28,057 nucleotides of DNA from Cytophagia bacterium (GCA_013373005.1 JABXIP010000076.1:1-28057); one strand, 5' to 3'; positions 1 through 8,813 are shown, counted from the stretch's first letter. Program-made: numbers and translations. The notes: generated from the sequence alone by a model not told the origin.

Positions 1-44
1 CCTCTGACCTCTGACCTCTGACCTCTGACCTCTGACCTCTGACC
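1..44. repeat. 7-bp tandem repeat, six units
   Basis: Six perfect head-to-tail copies of CCTCTGA fill bases 1-42, followed by a partial CC. The array touches the left edge of the window, so its full length is unknown. It lies 3-5 bp beyond the stop codon of the TauE/SafE gene, on the downstream side of that minus-strand gene. The units are identical, which suggests a slippage-prone, length-variable array. No function can be read from it. Confidence 0.9.
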
Positions 45-47
45 CAA

Positions 48-794
48 TCAACTAATGAACAATTTTATGGCAAAAGCAATGGCCGTGACCATCACAAAGT
101 AGCGGATATACTTCTCGTTCACTCTTGTACTCCATCTGCTGGACAGCCAACCTCCGGCACCATTTCCGGCAGCTAAAGCCAGTCCTAATTGCCAATCGAT
201 AAGGTCATTGTAGATAAATACCCCTAAAGCAGAAAGTGTGTAGATCAGCACTGTTAGCGACTTGATCATATTGATCCTCACTAAACTATAGTTGTGAATG
301 AAAGACATAGAAGCAATGATCAGATAGCCGACTCCCGCCTGAATAAATCCGCCATAGATACCAATAAAAAAGAAAGTGACTAAGCCTATGATCTTCGATT
401 TTCTAGTGTCCCTTTCCTCATTACCGGTTTTCACACGCTTGCCAAAAACCATATAGGCAATAATAAAGACAATAATGGCTGCGAGGATTCTATTGAAAGT
501 TTCTCCCTTAATATCTACAGCAATATAAGAGCCCAGAATGGCTCCAATAAAGGAGGTAACGCCTAGCCATAGATCATAAGACTTAGCCTTAACCCCTTTT
601 GAGTGATATCCTCCCCAGGAAAGCAACCCATTGAAAAACACACCAACTCTGTTGGTTGCATTAGCCACATTGGGTGGAAGCCCCAGAAAAATAAGTGCAG
701 GTAAAGTGAGCAAAGAACCTCCCCCAGCTAGAGCGTTAATGACTCCGGCAATTAAGCCTACAATAAAGAGTAGGAGGATGTTCTGAATATCCAT
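48..794 (-). CDS. TauE/SafE family membrane permease
   Basis: Predicted inner-membrane carrier of the TauE/SafE (DUF81) family, whose members are proposed to export sulfite, sulfoacetate or other small anions. The protein is 248 residues and almost entirely hydrophobic, consistent with about eight membrane spans. The family hallmark is at the N-terminus: a first span followed by a Gly/Ala-rich turn with NALAGGGSLLTLPAL at about residues 20-34, and NATNRVG near residue 45. A second repeat begins near residue 135 (GIYGGFIQAGVGYL), matching the two-repeat architecture. It starts 17 bp after the M28 peptidase stop on the same strand, so the two are probably co-transcribed. The substrate cannot be assigned from sequence. 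Confidence 0.85.
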   Translation of the reverse strand: MDIQNILLLFIVGLIAGVINALAGGGSLLTLPALIFLGLPPNVANATNRVGVFFNGLLSWGGYHSKGVKAKSYDLWLGVTSFIGAILGSYIAVDIKGETFNRILAAIIVFIIAYMVFGKRVKTGNEERDTRKSKIIGLVTFFFIGIYGGFIQAGVGYLIIASMSFIHNYSLVRINMIKSLTVLIYTLSALGVFIYNDLIDWQLGLALAAGNGAGGWLSSRWSTRVNEKYIRYFVMVTAIAFAIKLFIS

Positions 795-811
795 AAGGTT
801 AATAGATTATA

Positions 812-2269
812 TCAATCATCCCATCTCCAGTCGCCACCAATCTGAAGCTTTAACTTCAGGTCATGGTTTTCCAAAAAGGCTTTGGTTTCAGCGTCATTGA
901 GCTTTTGGGCCGGAAGTGTATCTGTGTCTGCCAAAGCATAAAGCATCATAGAACTGAAACGTACATTGTTGACCATGTGCTCTTTGTTCACTAGATCGAA
1001 ATCATCACAGTCAGAGTGGTAGCAACCATAAATGGATCTGTCCAGATTAGAGCTTGGTGAAGTATAAGGAACTCCTTGAAGCATAAATGGCTGGTGGTCG
1101 CTATGAAGCCCGGCACCATTCGATACCTGATTTTTGAATGTACTAGAGTCTACTGCCATGATCTCCTGACCAATTTGTTTGAAGAAGGCTTCTGCTGCTG
1201 GTCGCCCTCCTGTTCCGAAACCAACAGGGTTACCAGACATATCCTGGTTCATCACATATTTAATCTGATCGATTGTACCATTTTCTATGGCTTGATTCAC
1301 GAGATATCTAGATCCCAGCAATCCTTCTTCTTCTCCCATGAACATCACGAATTGAACTGTTCTTTTAGGCTTCAAGTCAAGTGCTGCAAATGTTCTGGCC
1401 ATATCGAGTACAGCAAAAGAACCGATGCCATTGTCAATAGCTCCTGTTGCTAGGTCCCATGAGTCCAGGTGGCCGCCAACAATTACTTTCTCATTAGGTA
1501 ACTCACTGCCTTTGATGGTGGCGATTACGTTTCTTGCATTGATCAACCCCGACTGATTGGTCATTTTGATCGATGCGAATTGTTTGGTTTTTTCCAAAGT
1601 CTCTTTCAATGCCATTCCATCTTCCTTCCCGATACATACAGCCGGAATTGGAATCAGGCTGCCGGTTACTGAAGCAGTCCCAGTAAGTAGAACTCCTCCA
1701 TCAACCTGATTGATAATGATGATGCCTATAGCACCGTATTTTGTAGCTAAAGCTGTTTTTTCAGATCTGTGCAAACCAGGAGTGCCTTTGGGGCTATTCG
1801 GGAGAGTACCGATATAAACCAGGGCAATTTTGCCTTTTACTGCATCTGGTCTGGCTTCATAGTCGGCATCAACGCCATTACCCATATCGACAATTTCTCC
1901 GGTTATTTCAGCCGACACTGGCGAGTGAGCAAGGGTTACAGCTGGCATTGCCTCAAGATTTCCTTGTGCCCCAATCTGAACTTCAATATCTCCTCTAGAC
2001 CATGATTCAACTTCAAATGGCTGATATTCTACTTCCAGTCCATAACTTTTCATCAGGTTGTAGGTGTATTCCTCTGCTTTGGCACCTTCTTCAGAACCTG
2101 TCAATCGGTGACCTATGGTTTTGGTAGCTTCTTCCAAGGTTTCGTAAGCTCTTGAGTTAGCAAGTGCTTCTTCATTGATTTTCTTGAAAACAGTTGCTTG
2201 ATCATCCTTTTTAGGTGAACAGCTGACGGCTATGGCAAATACAAAAAGTAGAATGATTGATTTTTTCAT
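812..2269 (-). CDS. M28 family zinc metallopeptidase lipoprotein with PA domain
   Basis: Predicted exported aminopeptidase/carboxypeptidase of the M28 family, resembling the carboxypeptidase Q group (485 residues). The N-terminus is a lipoprotein signal with the lipobox cysteine at C17 followed by SPKKDD. A protease-associated domain occupies roughly residues 105-225. The dizinc site appears complete: H267 (in GGHLDSWD), D279 (AIDNG), the E313/E314 pair (GEEEG), D343 (NQDMSG) and H392 (SDHQPF). It probably releases amino acids or dipeptides outside the cytoplasm. A bidirectional terminator at 2302-2327 separates it from the upstream sugar operon, so it likely has its own promoter. TauE/SafE follows after 17 bp. 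Confidence 0.9.
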   Translation of the reverse strand: MKKSIILLFVFAIAVSCSPKKDDQATVFKKINEEALANSRAYETLEEATKTIGHRLTGSEEGAKAEEYTYNLMKSYGLEVEYQPFEVESWSRGDIEVQIGAQGNLEAMPAVTLAHSPVSAEITGEIVDMGNGVDADYEARPDAVKGKIALVYIGTLPNSPKGTPGLHRSEKTALATKYGAIGIIIINQVDGGVLLTGTASVTGSLIPIPAVCIGKEDGMALKETLEKTKQFASIKMTNQSGLINARNVIATIKGSELPNEKVIVGGHLDSWDLATGAIDNGIGSFAVLDMARTFAALDLKPKRTVQFVMFMGEEEGLLGSRYLVNQAIENGTIDQIKYVMNQDMSGNPVGFGTGGRPAAEAFFKQIGQEIMAVDSSTFKNQVSNGAGLHSDHQPFMLQGVPYTSPSSNLDRSIYGCYHSDCDDFDLVNKEHMVNNVRFSSMMLYALADTDTLPAQKLNDAETKAFLENHDLKLKLQIGGDWRWDD

Positions 2270-2301
2270 TGGAATTAAGGTTGAGGGGTGAAGATAAAAA
2301 G

Positions 2302-2328
2302 AAAAAGCAGCGATTAGGCTGCTTTTTT
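2302..2328 (-). terminator. Rho-independent terminator after the GH31-MFS genes
   Basis: A 10-bp perfect stem (AAAAAGCAGC at 2302-2311 with its complement at 2318-2327) encloses a 6-nt loop and has T-runs on both strands. It lies between the stop of the MFS gene (2356) and the start of the M28 gene (2269). It therefore most likely ends the minus-strand sugar operon. Confidence 0.85.
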
Positions 2329-2355
2329 GATGAGTAATTTTTTCAGAGTATCAGT

Positions 2356-3693
2356 TTAATTGTTCTCTTTGACGAACCTTAAAGTGAAGGCTGCCAAGAT
2401 CATTACCACACCCGACATCACTATGGCGTACATGGCATTTCCTCCGTAAAAGTTTTTCACAATAGGACCTCCAATCAACGCATTGATGATTTGTGGTAGC
2501 ACAATAAAGAAGTTAAACAAGCCCATGTATATGCCCATTTTTTTCAGCGGGATGGAACTTGCTAAAATTGCATAAGGCATAGCTAGAATACTAGCCCAAG
2601 CTATTCCGACACCGATCATAGAGGCAATTAACCAATATTGATTTGGTGCGAAATACATGGAAATGAGACCAACCCCTCCAATGGCCAACGAAAGAGAGTG
2701 TGTTTTCTTTTTTCCGATTTTCTTGGCTATTGCTGGCAAGGCAAAAGCATAAATAGCCGATACGAGGTTATAAACTCCGAAAATGATTCCAACCCAATCA
2801 CCAGCATCCTGATATCCCTGAGAGGAATTATCGTCTATTGGCAAACCCCAAATGTGATGAGCAATAGCGGGTGTTGAAAAAACCCACATTCCGAAAAGCG
2901 CAAACCATGAAAAGAATTGAACTACACCCAACTGCTTCATGGTAGTGGGCATGGATCTAATATCATTCAGTATCTGGCTAAAGCCTTTTCTTTCTTTCTT
3001 TTCCTCTTCAATTTCCTTTTGAAGGTTTTCAAAGGCAGCTGTTTCTTCAGGGCTATATTCTTTAGTTGTGGTTACCGTAATGAGAATTGTGGTAATCAAA
3101 ACGATTGCTCCACCAATAAATGAATAGATTAAACTTGGCGGAACTTGTCCTGGTTCAGCCGTATTGGCTACGCCAAACCAGTTGGTTATTGCCCATGGTA
3201 GCCAGGAACCAATTACGGCTCCAATACCGATCAAAACCGTCTGTATACTAAAGCCTAAGGTCGTTTGATCATTGGGAAGTTTGTCAGCTACCAAAGCCCT
3301 AAATGGTTCCATGGCGATATTGAAACTCGCATCCATGATCATCAGGAATCCTGCACCGACCCAAAGGGCTGGTAAAATAGCAACAAACAATCCTGCTTGC
3401 GGCATTAGTATAAGACCAATGGAAGCTAGAATTGCACCACCTAGAAAGTAGGGTCTTCTTCTTCCAAGCTTTGTCCAGGTTTTGTCACTGTAATGACCAA
3501 TAATGGGTTGAACAATCATGCCTGTTACTGGTGCGACAATCCAGAACCAGGAGAGTTCTTCTACATCTGCTCCAAAAATCTGGAGTATTCTACTGGCATT
3601 GGCATTTTGCAATGCAAAGCCCATTTGAATTCCGAGAAACCCGAAACTCATATTCCATATCTGGGCAAAACTTAGGCGAGGTTTCGTTTGCAT
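2356..3693 (-). CDS. MFS sugar transporter, SLC45/GPH-like
   Basis: Predicted inner-membrane sugar symporter of the major facilitator superfamily, most like the SLC45-type (sucrose/maltose) carriers common in Bacteroidota sugar loci. About twelve hydrophobic segments are visible, with a central charged cytoplasmic loop near residues 215-245. Family-typical stretches include FGFLGIQMGFALQNANASRI near the N-terminus and KLGRRRPYFLGG after the second span. The frame opens at a TTG (3714) that overlaps the GH31 gene by 13 bp. The ATG at 3693, 8 bp past the GH31 stop, gives the usual family N-terminus (MQTKPRLSFAQIW) and is preferred. Tight coupling to a cytosolic alpha-glucosidase suggests import of an intact alpha-glucoside such as maltose, which is an inference. 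Confidence 0.88.
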   Translation of the reverse strand: MQTKPRLSFAQIWNMSFGFLGIQMGFALQNANASRILQIFGADVEELSWFWIVAPVTGMIVQPIIGHYSDKTWTKLGRRRPYFLGGAILASIGLILMPQAGLFVAILPALWVGAGFLMIMDASFNIAMEPFRALVADKLPNDQTTLGFSIQTVLIGIGAVIGSWLPWAITNWFGVANTAEPGQVPPSLIYSFIGGAIVLITTILITVTTTKEYSPEETAAFENLQKEIEEEKKERKGFSQILNDIRSMPTTMKQLGVVQFFSWFALFGMWVFSTPAIAHHIWGLPIDDNSSQGYQDAGDWVGIIFGVYNLVSAIYAFALPAIAKKIGKKKTHSLSLAIGGVGLISMYFAPNQYWLIASMIGVGIAWASILAMPYAILASSIPLKKMGIYMGLFNFFIVLPQIINALIGGPIVKNFYGGNAMYAIVMSGVVMILAAFTLRFVKENN

Positions 3694-3701
3694 ATTGTAA
3701 G

Positions 3702-6104
3702 TTATTTCCAACAAATAGTGAGTTCAGCATCAGTCAGACTAGTCTCCAGCGCTTTTAGGTTTCGAATCATATAATTCCTTTTTTCCCTTTGAGGAAGCGG
3801 ATCGAATTCTGTTACCGGTTCAATAAGTCTGATGTCTTCTGTATTGTAATTTACAGATTCACCATTGATTTCATAGCTATCTGATTCAAAACCATGGAGG
3901 TAGACTTTTAGTGTTTTGAATTCAGAAGCAAAGTTTCCCTCTTTGGCTCCAAGGGTAATGGTTTTGGTTTCGCTATCAAATTGGATGAGTCTTTTGTAGT
4001 AATTACCCTCTCTGAAATCGTAAGTTGAGCCATCGTCTTCATAGTATAGTTGCTCTGTTTTGCTTTGCCCGAAGTAGACATGAAGCCTTAATACACCATC
4101 AGACTTTTCTTGCGTAGTCTGTACTGTGTTCTGAAGAGGAATGATTGCCCCGGCTTTGGCATATACAGGCAAGTCTTCCATAGTGGTTTCAATCACATGA
4201 TGGCCAGCATTCACTTTTTCATCTGTGAAGAAATGATACCATTCGCCTTCTGGAAGGTAGATTTTGGCATATTGCTGTTGACTGGTTGTTGGGCAAACTA
4301 ACAGCCACTGACCGAGAGTGAATTCATCCTGAGCGCTTCCTCCATAGATATTGTGATCATTGTAATAGTCTACAGCCAATGATCTGTTCAATGGAAGTCC
4401 AGTAGTATGCGCTTCATATGCCAGAGTATATAGGTAAGGCATAAGCTTATATCTCAGGTTGATATAGTTTCTTGAAATTTCTTCCACTTCTTCGCCATAG
4501 GCCCATGGTTCTGAGTCTCGAACGTTCACCATACTGTGCACTCGGAAGAATGGTGCGAAGGTGGCTACGGCCAGCCATCTGGCAAAAAGTGCAGGACCTG
4601 ATTCGCCTACAAAGCCTCCGATGTCATATCCGGCAATGGGAATTCCCGCCATGCCAAGGCTGTTCACTAGTCGAACGCCTAGCAACATGTGGTCGTCTCC
4701 TGCAACATTGTCTCCTGTCCAAACAGCTGAATACCTCTGAACACCAGAAAAACCTGCTCTTGTTAAGGCAAAAGGTCTTTTATTGCCGATTTGCTTTTGG
4801 GCTCCTTCAAAGGTGGCTCGCACCATTTGGAAGCCGTAAACATTTCTGGCTTTCATATGAGAAACCTGCTGTCCCTCATAATCGAACTCAATCATATCAG
4901 GAACATCCTGACCCCAGCAGGCTGGCTCATTCATGTCATTCCAGAAGCCCTCAAGCCCTAAATCAGTATAGAATTTCAATTCTTTCGCCCACCAAGCTCT
5001 TCCTTTCTCTGAGGTGAAATCGGTAAAGTGGCTATTGCCTGGCCAAACTCCGGCTTCATACCTTGTTCCGTCCGGGTATTTTACGAAGACATCTTCTTCA
5101 ATGCCACGGTCATAGGTGCCGTAACCCGGTTTGGTAGCAATTCCCGGGTCTAGTATCACTACCACTTTGAAGCCTTGCGACTCCAGTTTTTCAATCAGGG
5201 CCTTTGGATTTGGAAACCTTTCTTCATCGAAAGTGAAAGCCATGTAGTCTTTCATATAGTGGATGTCCAAATAGATAACATCTGCTGGAATCTTCTTCTT
5301 TCGGAAGGTGTCGGCTATGTTATAAACTTCATGGTCAGGATAATAACTATAGCGGCATTGCTGAAAACCAAGGCTCCATTTAGGCGGAAGCTCGCAGGTG
5401 CCGGTAAGTTTGGCGTATTCCTGAATTACTTGGGCAACAGTATCTCCTTGAATGAAGTAATAGTTTAGGTCGCCTGCTTCGGCACTGAAATAGCTGAAAC
5501 GGTCATTATTGGAAGCGCCAAAGTTAAAATGACTTTTGAAGGTGTTATCGAGGAATATTCCGTAAGGCTTGCCTTCTCTAACTCCAATATAAAAAGGAGT
5601 CGACATGTAAAGGGGATCAGTCCAGTTGTCGAAACCAAAAGCATCGGAATTCCAGTTGTCGTATGATGCACCCCGTCTGTTTAGACCACCGCCTTTTTCT
5701 CCCATTCCGAGGAATATTTCATCCTTAGCCAAGGTCTTGTAATTGGTTACTTTATGTCCTTGCCAGCTAATGCCAAAAGCCGGATCGTCTTCATTGAGAA
5801 TTGCTCCTTCATTGTTTTTAAAGCTAATTCTGAAAGGAGATCTTTGAATTTCTACCTTTAGATGATCTGACTTTAAGGTTAAGGTTTGGTCGTTTTCTTT
5901 TCCATCGACACATGTTTTTTGTGGTTCAAGAATCACTGAGAAGGGATAGTGTTCAAACTCCTGGTCTAGTGAGGCTTGAACCCGACAGATTCTGTCGTTG
6001 TAGAATGTAATTGCAAATCGTTTATTGCCTGCAATTCCCTCTATGCCTCCTTCTTTCCATTGAAAAGAAGAAATACTTCCTATAGACTCGTTCTTGAAGT
6101 TCAT
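3702..6104 (-). CDS. GH31 alpha-glucosidase, probably cytoplasmic
   Basis: Glycoside hydrolase family 31 enzyme of 800 residues, predicted to hydrolyse terminal alpha-linked glucose from imported oligosaccharides with retention. The order is N-terminal beta-sandwich (about 1-235), TIM barrel (about 240-580) and C-terminal beta domains. The nucleophile is D390 in the signature GFWNDMNEPA, and the likely acid/base is D465 in VWTGDN. YLDIHYMKDYMAFTFD near residues 278-293 is the usual substrate-pocket segment. No signal peptide is visible, which fits cytosolic action downstream of the MFS carrier encoded just after it. A LacI-type palindrome lies 93-106 bp upstream of the ATG, immediately behind lacI. 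Specificity between alpha-1,4-glucosidase, alpha-xylosidase or other GH31 activities is not proven by motif alone. Confidence 0.92.
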   Translation of the reverse strand: MNFKNESIGSISSFQWKEGGIEGIAGNKRFAITFYNDRICRVQASLDQEFEHYPFSVILEPQKTCVDGKENDQTLTLKSDHLKVEIQRSPFRISFKNNEGAILNEDDPAFGISWQGHKVTNYKTLAKDEIFLGMGEKGGGLNRRGASYDNWNSDAFGFDNWTDPLYMSTPFYIGVREGKPYGIFLDNTFKSHFNFGASNNDRFSYFSAEAGDLNYYFIQGDTVAQVIQEYAKLTGTCELPPKWSLGFQQCRYSYYPDHEVYNIADTFRKKKIPADVIYLDIHYMKDYMAFTFDEERFPNPKALIEKLESQGFKVVVILDPGIATKPGYGTYDRGIEEDVFVKYPDGTRYEAGVWPGNSHFTDFTSEKGRAWWAKELKFYTDLGLEGFWNDMNEPACWGQDVPDMIEFDYEGQQVSHMKARNVYGFQMVRATFEGAQKQIGNKRPFALTRAGFSGVQRYSAVWTGDNVAGDDHMLLGVRLVNSLGMAGIPIAGYDIGGFVGESGPALFARWLAVATFAPFFRVHSMVNVRDSEPWAYGEEVEEISRNYINLRYKLMPYLYTLAYEAHTTGLPLNRSLAVDYYNDHNIYGGSAQDEFTLGQWLLVCPTTSQQQYAKIYLPEGEWYHFFTDEKVNAGHHVIETTMEDLPVYAKAGAIIPLQNTVQTTQEKSDGVLRLHVYFGQSKTEQLYYEDDGSTYDFREGNYYKRLIQFDSETKTITLGAKEGNFASEFKTLKVYLHGFESDSYEINGESVNYNTEDIRLIEPVTEFDPLPQREKRNYMIRNLKALETSLTDAELTICWK

Positions 6105-6196
6105 GTTGTGATGGGTTAGTAGAATCTGATACTCTAAATCAGGTGAAAATAGTTTTTTTACCGGCTTCTGGAGGGTATCTATAAAAGTATTCTCAT

Positions 6197-6210
6197 CACA
6201 AACGTTTGCA
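6197..6210. promoter_or_regulatory. LacI-type operator 1, upstream of GH31
   Basis: CACAAACGTTTGCA matches the palindrome TGCAAACGTTTGCA at 12 of 14 positions and keeps the central CG typical of LacI-family operators. It sits between the lacI stop codon (6216) and the GH31 start (6104). This suggests that GH31-MFS has its own regulated promoter in addition to read-through from lacI. Confidence 0.7.
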
Positions 6211-6215
6211 TACTG

Positions 6216-7262
6216 CTATTTATAAATAGCTTGAAGCACACGCTCTTTTGCGGAAGACTCTCTTAATACCAGTTGTGTATCCAGAATTTTTATGGTGCTC
6301 TTTTGAGTGTTGGTTTTGTTAATTTCCTGAAACATTAACCTACAGGCTTCTCTACCCATCTCGTATCCCGGTTGTGCAACACTCGTGAGTGAGGGGTCTA
6401 CCAACGAGCAAAATTGCCAGTCGCTGTAACCAACTACGGAAATGTCTTCGGGAATCTTGAATCCTGCTTTTTTGATAGCTTTCATAGCACCCAATGCTGC
6501 AAGGTCGTTGTTCGCGAATACTCCATCAATTCTTTTTCCGGAGGAAAGAAGTTTGTTCATGGCTATTACAGCTTCCTCTTGGGTGCCGTTTCGGCATTCT
6601 ATTATAGAGTCCTCATTAATGGGAATCTCATTATCCTCCAATGCCGATTTATACCCTTCAATTCGCTTTCTGCCTATGATGAGGTTCTCAGGGCCTGCCA
6701 GGTGAACAATATCTCTACAACCTTGCTTGATGAGGTGCTCCACAGCATCATAAGCGCCTTGATAGTCATCTACGATTACCGAAGGAGCGTTCATGCCCTC
6801 TACAAGCCGATCGAAAAATACCATCGGCACTCCTTCATCTACTACTTTTTGTAGGTGTGCCAGGTCTTTGGTTTCCCTGGAAATACTCACTAAAAGTCCA
6901 TCTACCCGAGCGCTCATCAAAGCATCAATACTATCCGCTTCTCTTTCAAAACTTTCGTTCGATTGGCAGATCATGACATTATACCCTTCTTTCATGGCTT
7001 CATCCTCAATACCACTGATTACCGTGGAAAAGAAGAAGTGAACGGTTTCGGGTATAATTACGCCAATAATATTGGTTCTCTGGTTTCTTAAACTCAGCGC
7101 AACGGCATTCGGTCTGTAATGGTATTTCTCCGCTAATTCACGGACTGCCTGCCGCGTATGAGGACTTATACCGGGAAAATCTTTTAGGGCCCTGGAAACA
7201 GTGGAACAGGAGATGTTCAATTCCTTCGCAATATCCTTAATGGTTACCTGTCCTTTCTTCAT
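6216..7262 (-). CDS. LacI-family transcriptional regulator
   Basis: One-component sugar-responsive repressor or activator of about 348 residues. The N-terminal helix-turn-helix (VTIKDIAKELNISCSTVSRAL) is followed by the hinge helix region (RPNAVALSLRNQ) and a periplasmic-binding-protein-like effector domain starting at about NIIGVIIPE. The reading frame opens at a TTG at 7277, but the ATG at 7262 has an AAGGGG Shine-Dalgarno-like stretch just before it and gives the standard LacI N-terminus, so it is preferred. The GH31 and MFS genes follow on the same strand. A near-perfect palindrome lies 124 bp upstream, consistent with autoregulation. The effector is unknown; a maltose-like sugar is inferred from the neighbours. 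Confidence 0.93.
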   Translation of the reverse strand: MKKGQVTIKDIAKELNISCSTVSRALKDFPGISPHTRQAVRELAEKYHYRPNAVALSLRNQRTNIIGVIIPETVHFFFSTVISGIEDEAMKEGYNVMICQSNESFEREADSIDALMSARVDGLLVSISRETKDLAHLQKVVDEGVPMVFFDRLVEGMNAPSVIVDDYQGAYDAVEHLIKQGCRDIVHLAGPENLIIGRKRIEGYKSALEDNEIPINEDSIIECRNGTQEEAVIAMNKLLSSGKRIDGVFANNDLAALGAMKAIKKAGFKIPEDISVVGYSDWQFCSLVDPSLTSVAQPGYEMGREACRLMFQEINKTNTQKSTIKILDTQLVLRESSAKERVLQAIYK

Positions 7263-7385
7263 GTGAGTCCCCTTCAAAACCTGTTCTATCTAGTGATTGA
7301 AATAAGTGCTTATGTTTGGAATAAACCAGTGTTTGCAAAATTTTTTAGAAAAATAAATTGTCTTCATTCATTAAAATTTGGCTGT

Positions 7386-7399
7386 TTCAAACGTTTGCA
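7386..7399. promoter_or_regulatory. LacI-type operator 2, between lacI and fba
   Basis: TTCAAACGTTTGCA matches TGCAAACGTTTGCA at 13 of 14 positions. It lies 124 bp upstream of the lacI ATG and about 250 bp upstream of the aldolase start, so autoregulation of lacI is the more natural reading. Confidence 0.72.
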
Positions 7400-7532
7400 T
7401 TCAGAATGTATGGCTGGCGTTTGTGTAACTCAAATTGATATATTCTTCATTAATACCTACTTTGGTGTTCTGACAATGGTTGATTAAAATCATCAGTCAG
7501 TAATTTCCTCCATTTCTATTATAGTTTACTTT

Positions 7533-7562
7533 ACTTATAGCGCAATCATTTGCGCTATAAGT
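7533..7562. promoter_or_regulatory. Perfect 13-bp inverted repeat upstream of fba
   Basis: ACTTATAGCGCAA at 7533-7545 is repeated in inverse at 7550-7562 around a 4-nt spacer TCAT. There is no T-tract beyond the right arm, so it is unlikely to be a simple terminator. Its position 88 bp before the aldolase ATG suits an operator or a structured 5' leader. Confidence 0.55.
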
Positions 7563-7649
7563 GTTTTAAAGCATTTCTGTTTTCGGAATAAGGATTTAAC
7601 TTCACGAATATTTTGTTAACAACACTATCTATAAACAGAAATTATCATC

Positions 7650-8714
7650 ATGGGAAAATTCAGAAGCGGAGTGCTTTATGGCCAGGAGTTGAAGGACTGT
7701 CTTAGCTATGCCAAGGAGAATGAATTTGCATTACCAGCCGTAAATGTAGTCGGCACAAATAGTATCAACGCAGTTTTGGAAACTGCTAAAAAGGTAAACT
7801 CACCAGTTATTGTACAGTTTTCAAACGGAGGAGCATCTTTCTATGCCGGTAAAGCGGTTTCCAATGATGGTCAGAACGCTGCTATTCAAGGTGCTATTTC
7901 TGGTGCCATGCATGTGCACTTGATGGCAGAGCACTATGGTGTGCCTGTAATTCTACACACTGATCACTGTGCTAAGAAGCTTTTGCCTTGGATCGATGGT
8001 CTATTGGCAGCGGGTAAGAACTATTTTGAGAAGAATGGTCAGCCTTTGTTCAGTACGCACATGTTAGATCTTTCTGAAGAACCACTTCATGAAAATATTG
8101 AAATCAGTACTGAGTACTTCAAAAAAATGGCTCCATTAGGAATGGGGATTGAAATTGAATTAGGTATTACAGGCGGTGAAGAAGACGGGGTAGATAACAC
8201 CGATGTAGACTCTTCAAGACTTTATACTCAGCCTGAAGAAGTAGCTGAAGCATGGGATGCCCTGAGACAAGTAGGAGACATCTTCACTGTAGCTGCCTCA
8301 TTCGGAAACGTTCATGGTGTCTATAAGCCGGGTAATGTTGAGTTAAGACCTGAAATTTTGAAGAACTCACAGGAATTCATCAAAGCCAAGTTCGGAACAG
8401 AAGATAAGCCGGTTTACTTCGTATTCCACGGTGGTTCTGGTTCTGAGCCTGAAAAAATCAAAGAGGCTACTTCATATGGTTCAATCAAAATGAATATCGA
8501 TACTGATGTTCAGTGGGCAATGTGGGATGGTATCCATGGCTATTACAAGGATAAGAAAGACTACCTGCAAGAGCAGATTGGTAACCCAGAAGGAGAAGAT
8601 TCTCCAAACAAGAAATATTACGACCCACGTGTTTGGTTGAGAAAAGGTGAGGAGTCTGTCGTGAAAAGACTGGAAAGAGCCTTTGAAGAACTTAATGCTG
8701 TTGGCAGAAACTAA
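7650..8714 (+). CDS. fbaA: Class II fructose-bisphosphate aldolase
   Basis: Zinc-dependent aldolase that reversibly cleaves fructose 1,6-bisphosphate into dihydroxyacetone phosphate and glyceraldehyde 3-phosphate in glycolysis and gluconeogenesis. At 354 residues it has the length of the E. coli FbaA type. Visible active-site features are D105-H106 in HTDHC (catalytic Asp and zinc His), the acidic loop GGEEDGVDN near 175-183, H222 in FGNVHGVYKPG, H260 in FHGGSGS and the phosphate-binding NIDTDVQWA near 282-290. It is transcribed divergently from lacI, with an operator and a dyad in between, and ends on a clear terminator. It is therefore probably a single-gene transcript. Confidence 0.96.
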   Translation: MGKFRSGVLYGQELKDCLSYAKENEFALPAVNVVGTNSINAVLETAKKVNSPVIVQFSNGGASFYAGKAVSNDGQNAAIQGAISGAMHVHLMAEHYGVPVILHTDHCAKKLLPWIDGLLAAGKNYFEKNGQPLFSTHMLDLSEEPLHENIEISTEYFKKMAPLGMGIEIELGITGGEEDGVDNTDVDSSRLYTQPEEVAEAWDALRQVGDIFTVAASFGNVHGVYKPGNVELRPEILKNSQEFIKAKFGTEDKPVYFVFHGGSGSEPEKIKEATSYGSIKMNIDTDVQWAMWDGIHGYYKDKKDYLQEQIGNPEGEDSPNKKYYDPRVWLRKGEESVVKRLERAFEELNAVGRN

Positions 8715-8734
8715 GATTCTAAATAATTAGTTAG

Positions 8735-8766
8735 AAAGGCAATCCTAGTGGGTTGCCTTTTTTGTT
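8735..8766 (+). terminator. Rho-independent terminator after fba
   Basis: An 8-bp stem (AAAGGCAA at 8735-8742 pairing with 8753-8760) with a 10-nt loop is followed by a T-rich tract, 20 bp past the aldolase stop codon. Confidence 0.85.
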
Positions 8767-8813
8767 GCTCTTTATAGCCTTGCATATTTCTACTGTATCA
8801 ATGAAATTCCAAT

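Larger units (their letters stand above)
7263..7649. other. Divergent lacI/fba intergenic region
   Basis: This 387-bp stretch holds the divergent promoters of lacI (minus) and the aldolase gene (plus). I see LacI-type operator 2 at 7386-7399, a further TTTGCA half-site near 7331-7336, an 18-bp motif at 7522-7539 shared with 10942-10959, and a 30-bp dyad at 7533-7562. I find no convincing gene. Short open frames here lack any protein-like composition. Confidence 0.6.

Noticed and set aside
4472..5017. Plus-strand open frame of 181 codons inside the GH31 gene
   Set aside because: It is a shadow of the GH31 reading frame on the opposite strand, rich in Arg, Leu and Cys and without domain features.
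6215..6230. Perfect palindrome GCTATTTATAAATAGC as a regulatory site
   Set aside because: It covers the last codons and stop of lacI, is AT-rich and lacks a T-tract; chance or a weak 3' structure is as likely as an operator.
7263..7487. Plus-strand open frame of 74 codons in the lacI/fba gap
   Set aside because: It overlaps the start of lacI, crosses the operator and has no recognisable domain or start signal.
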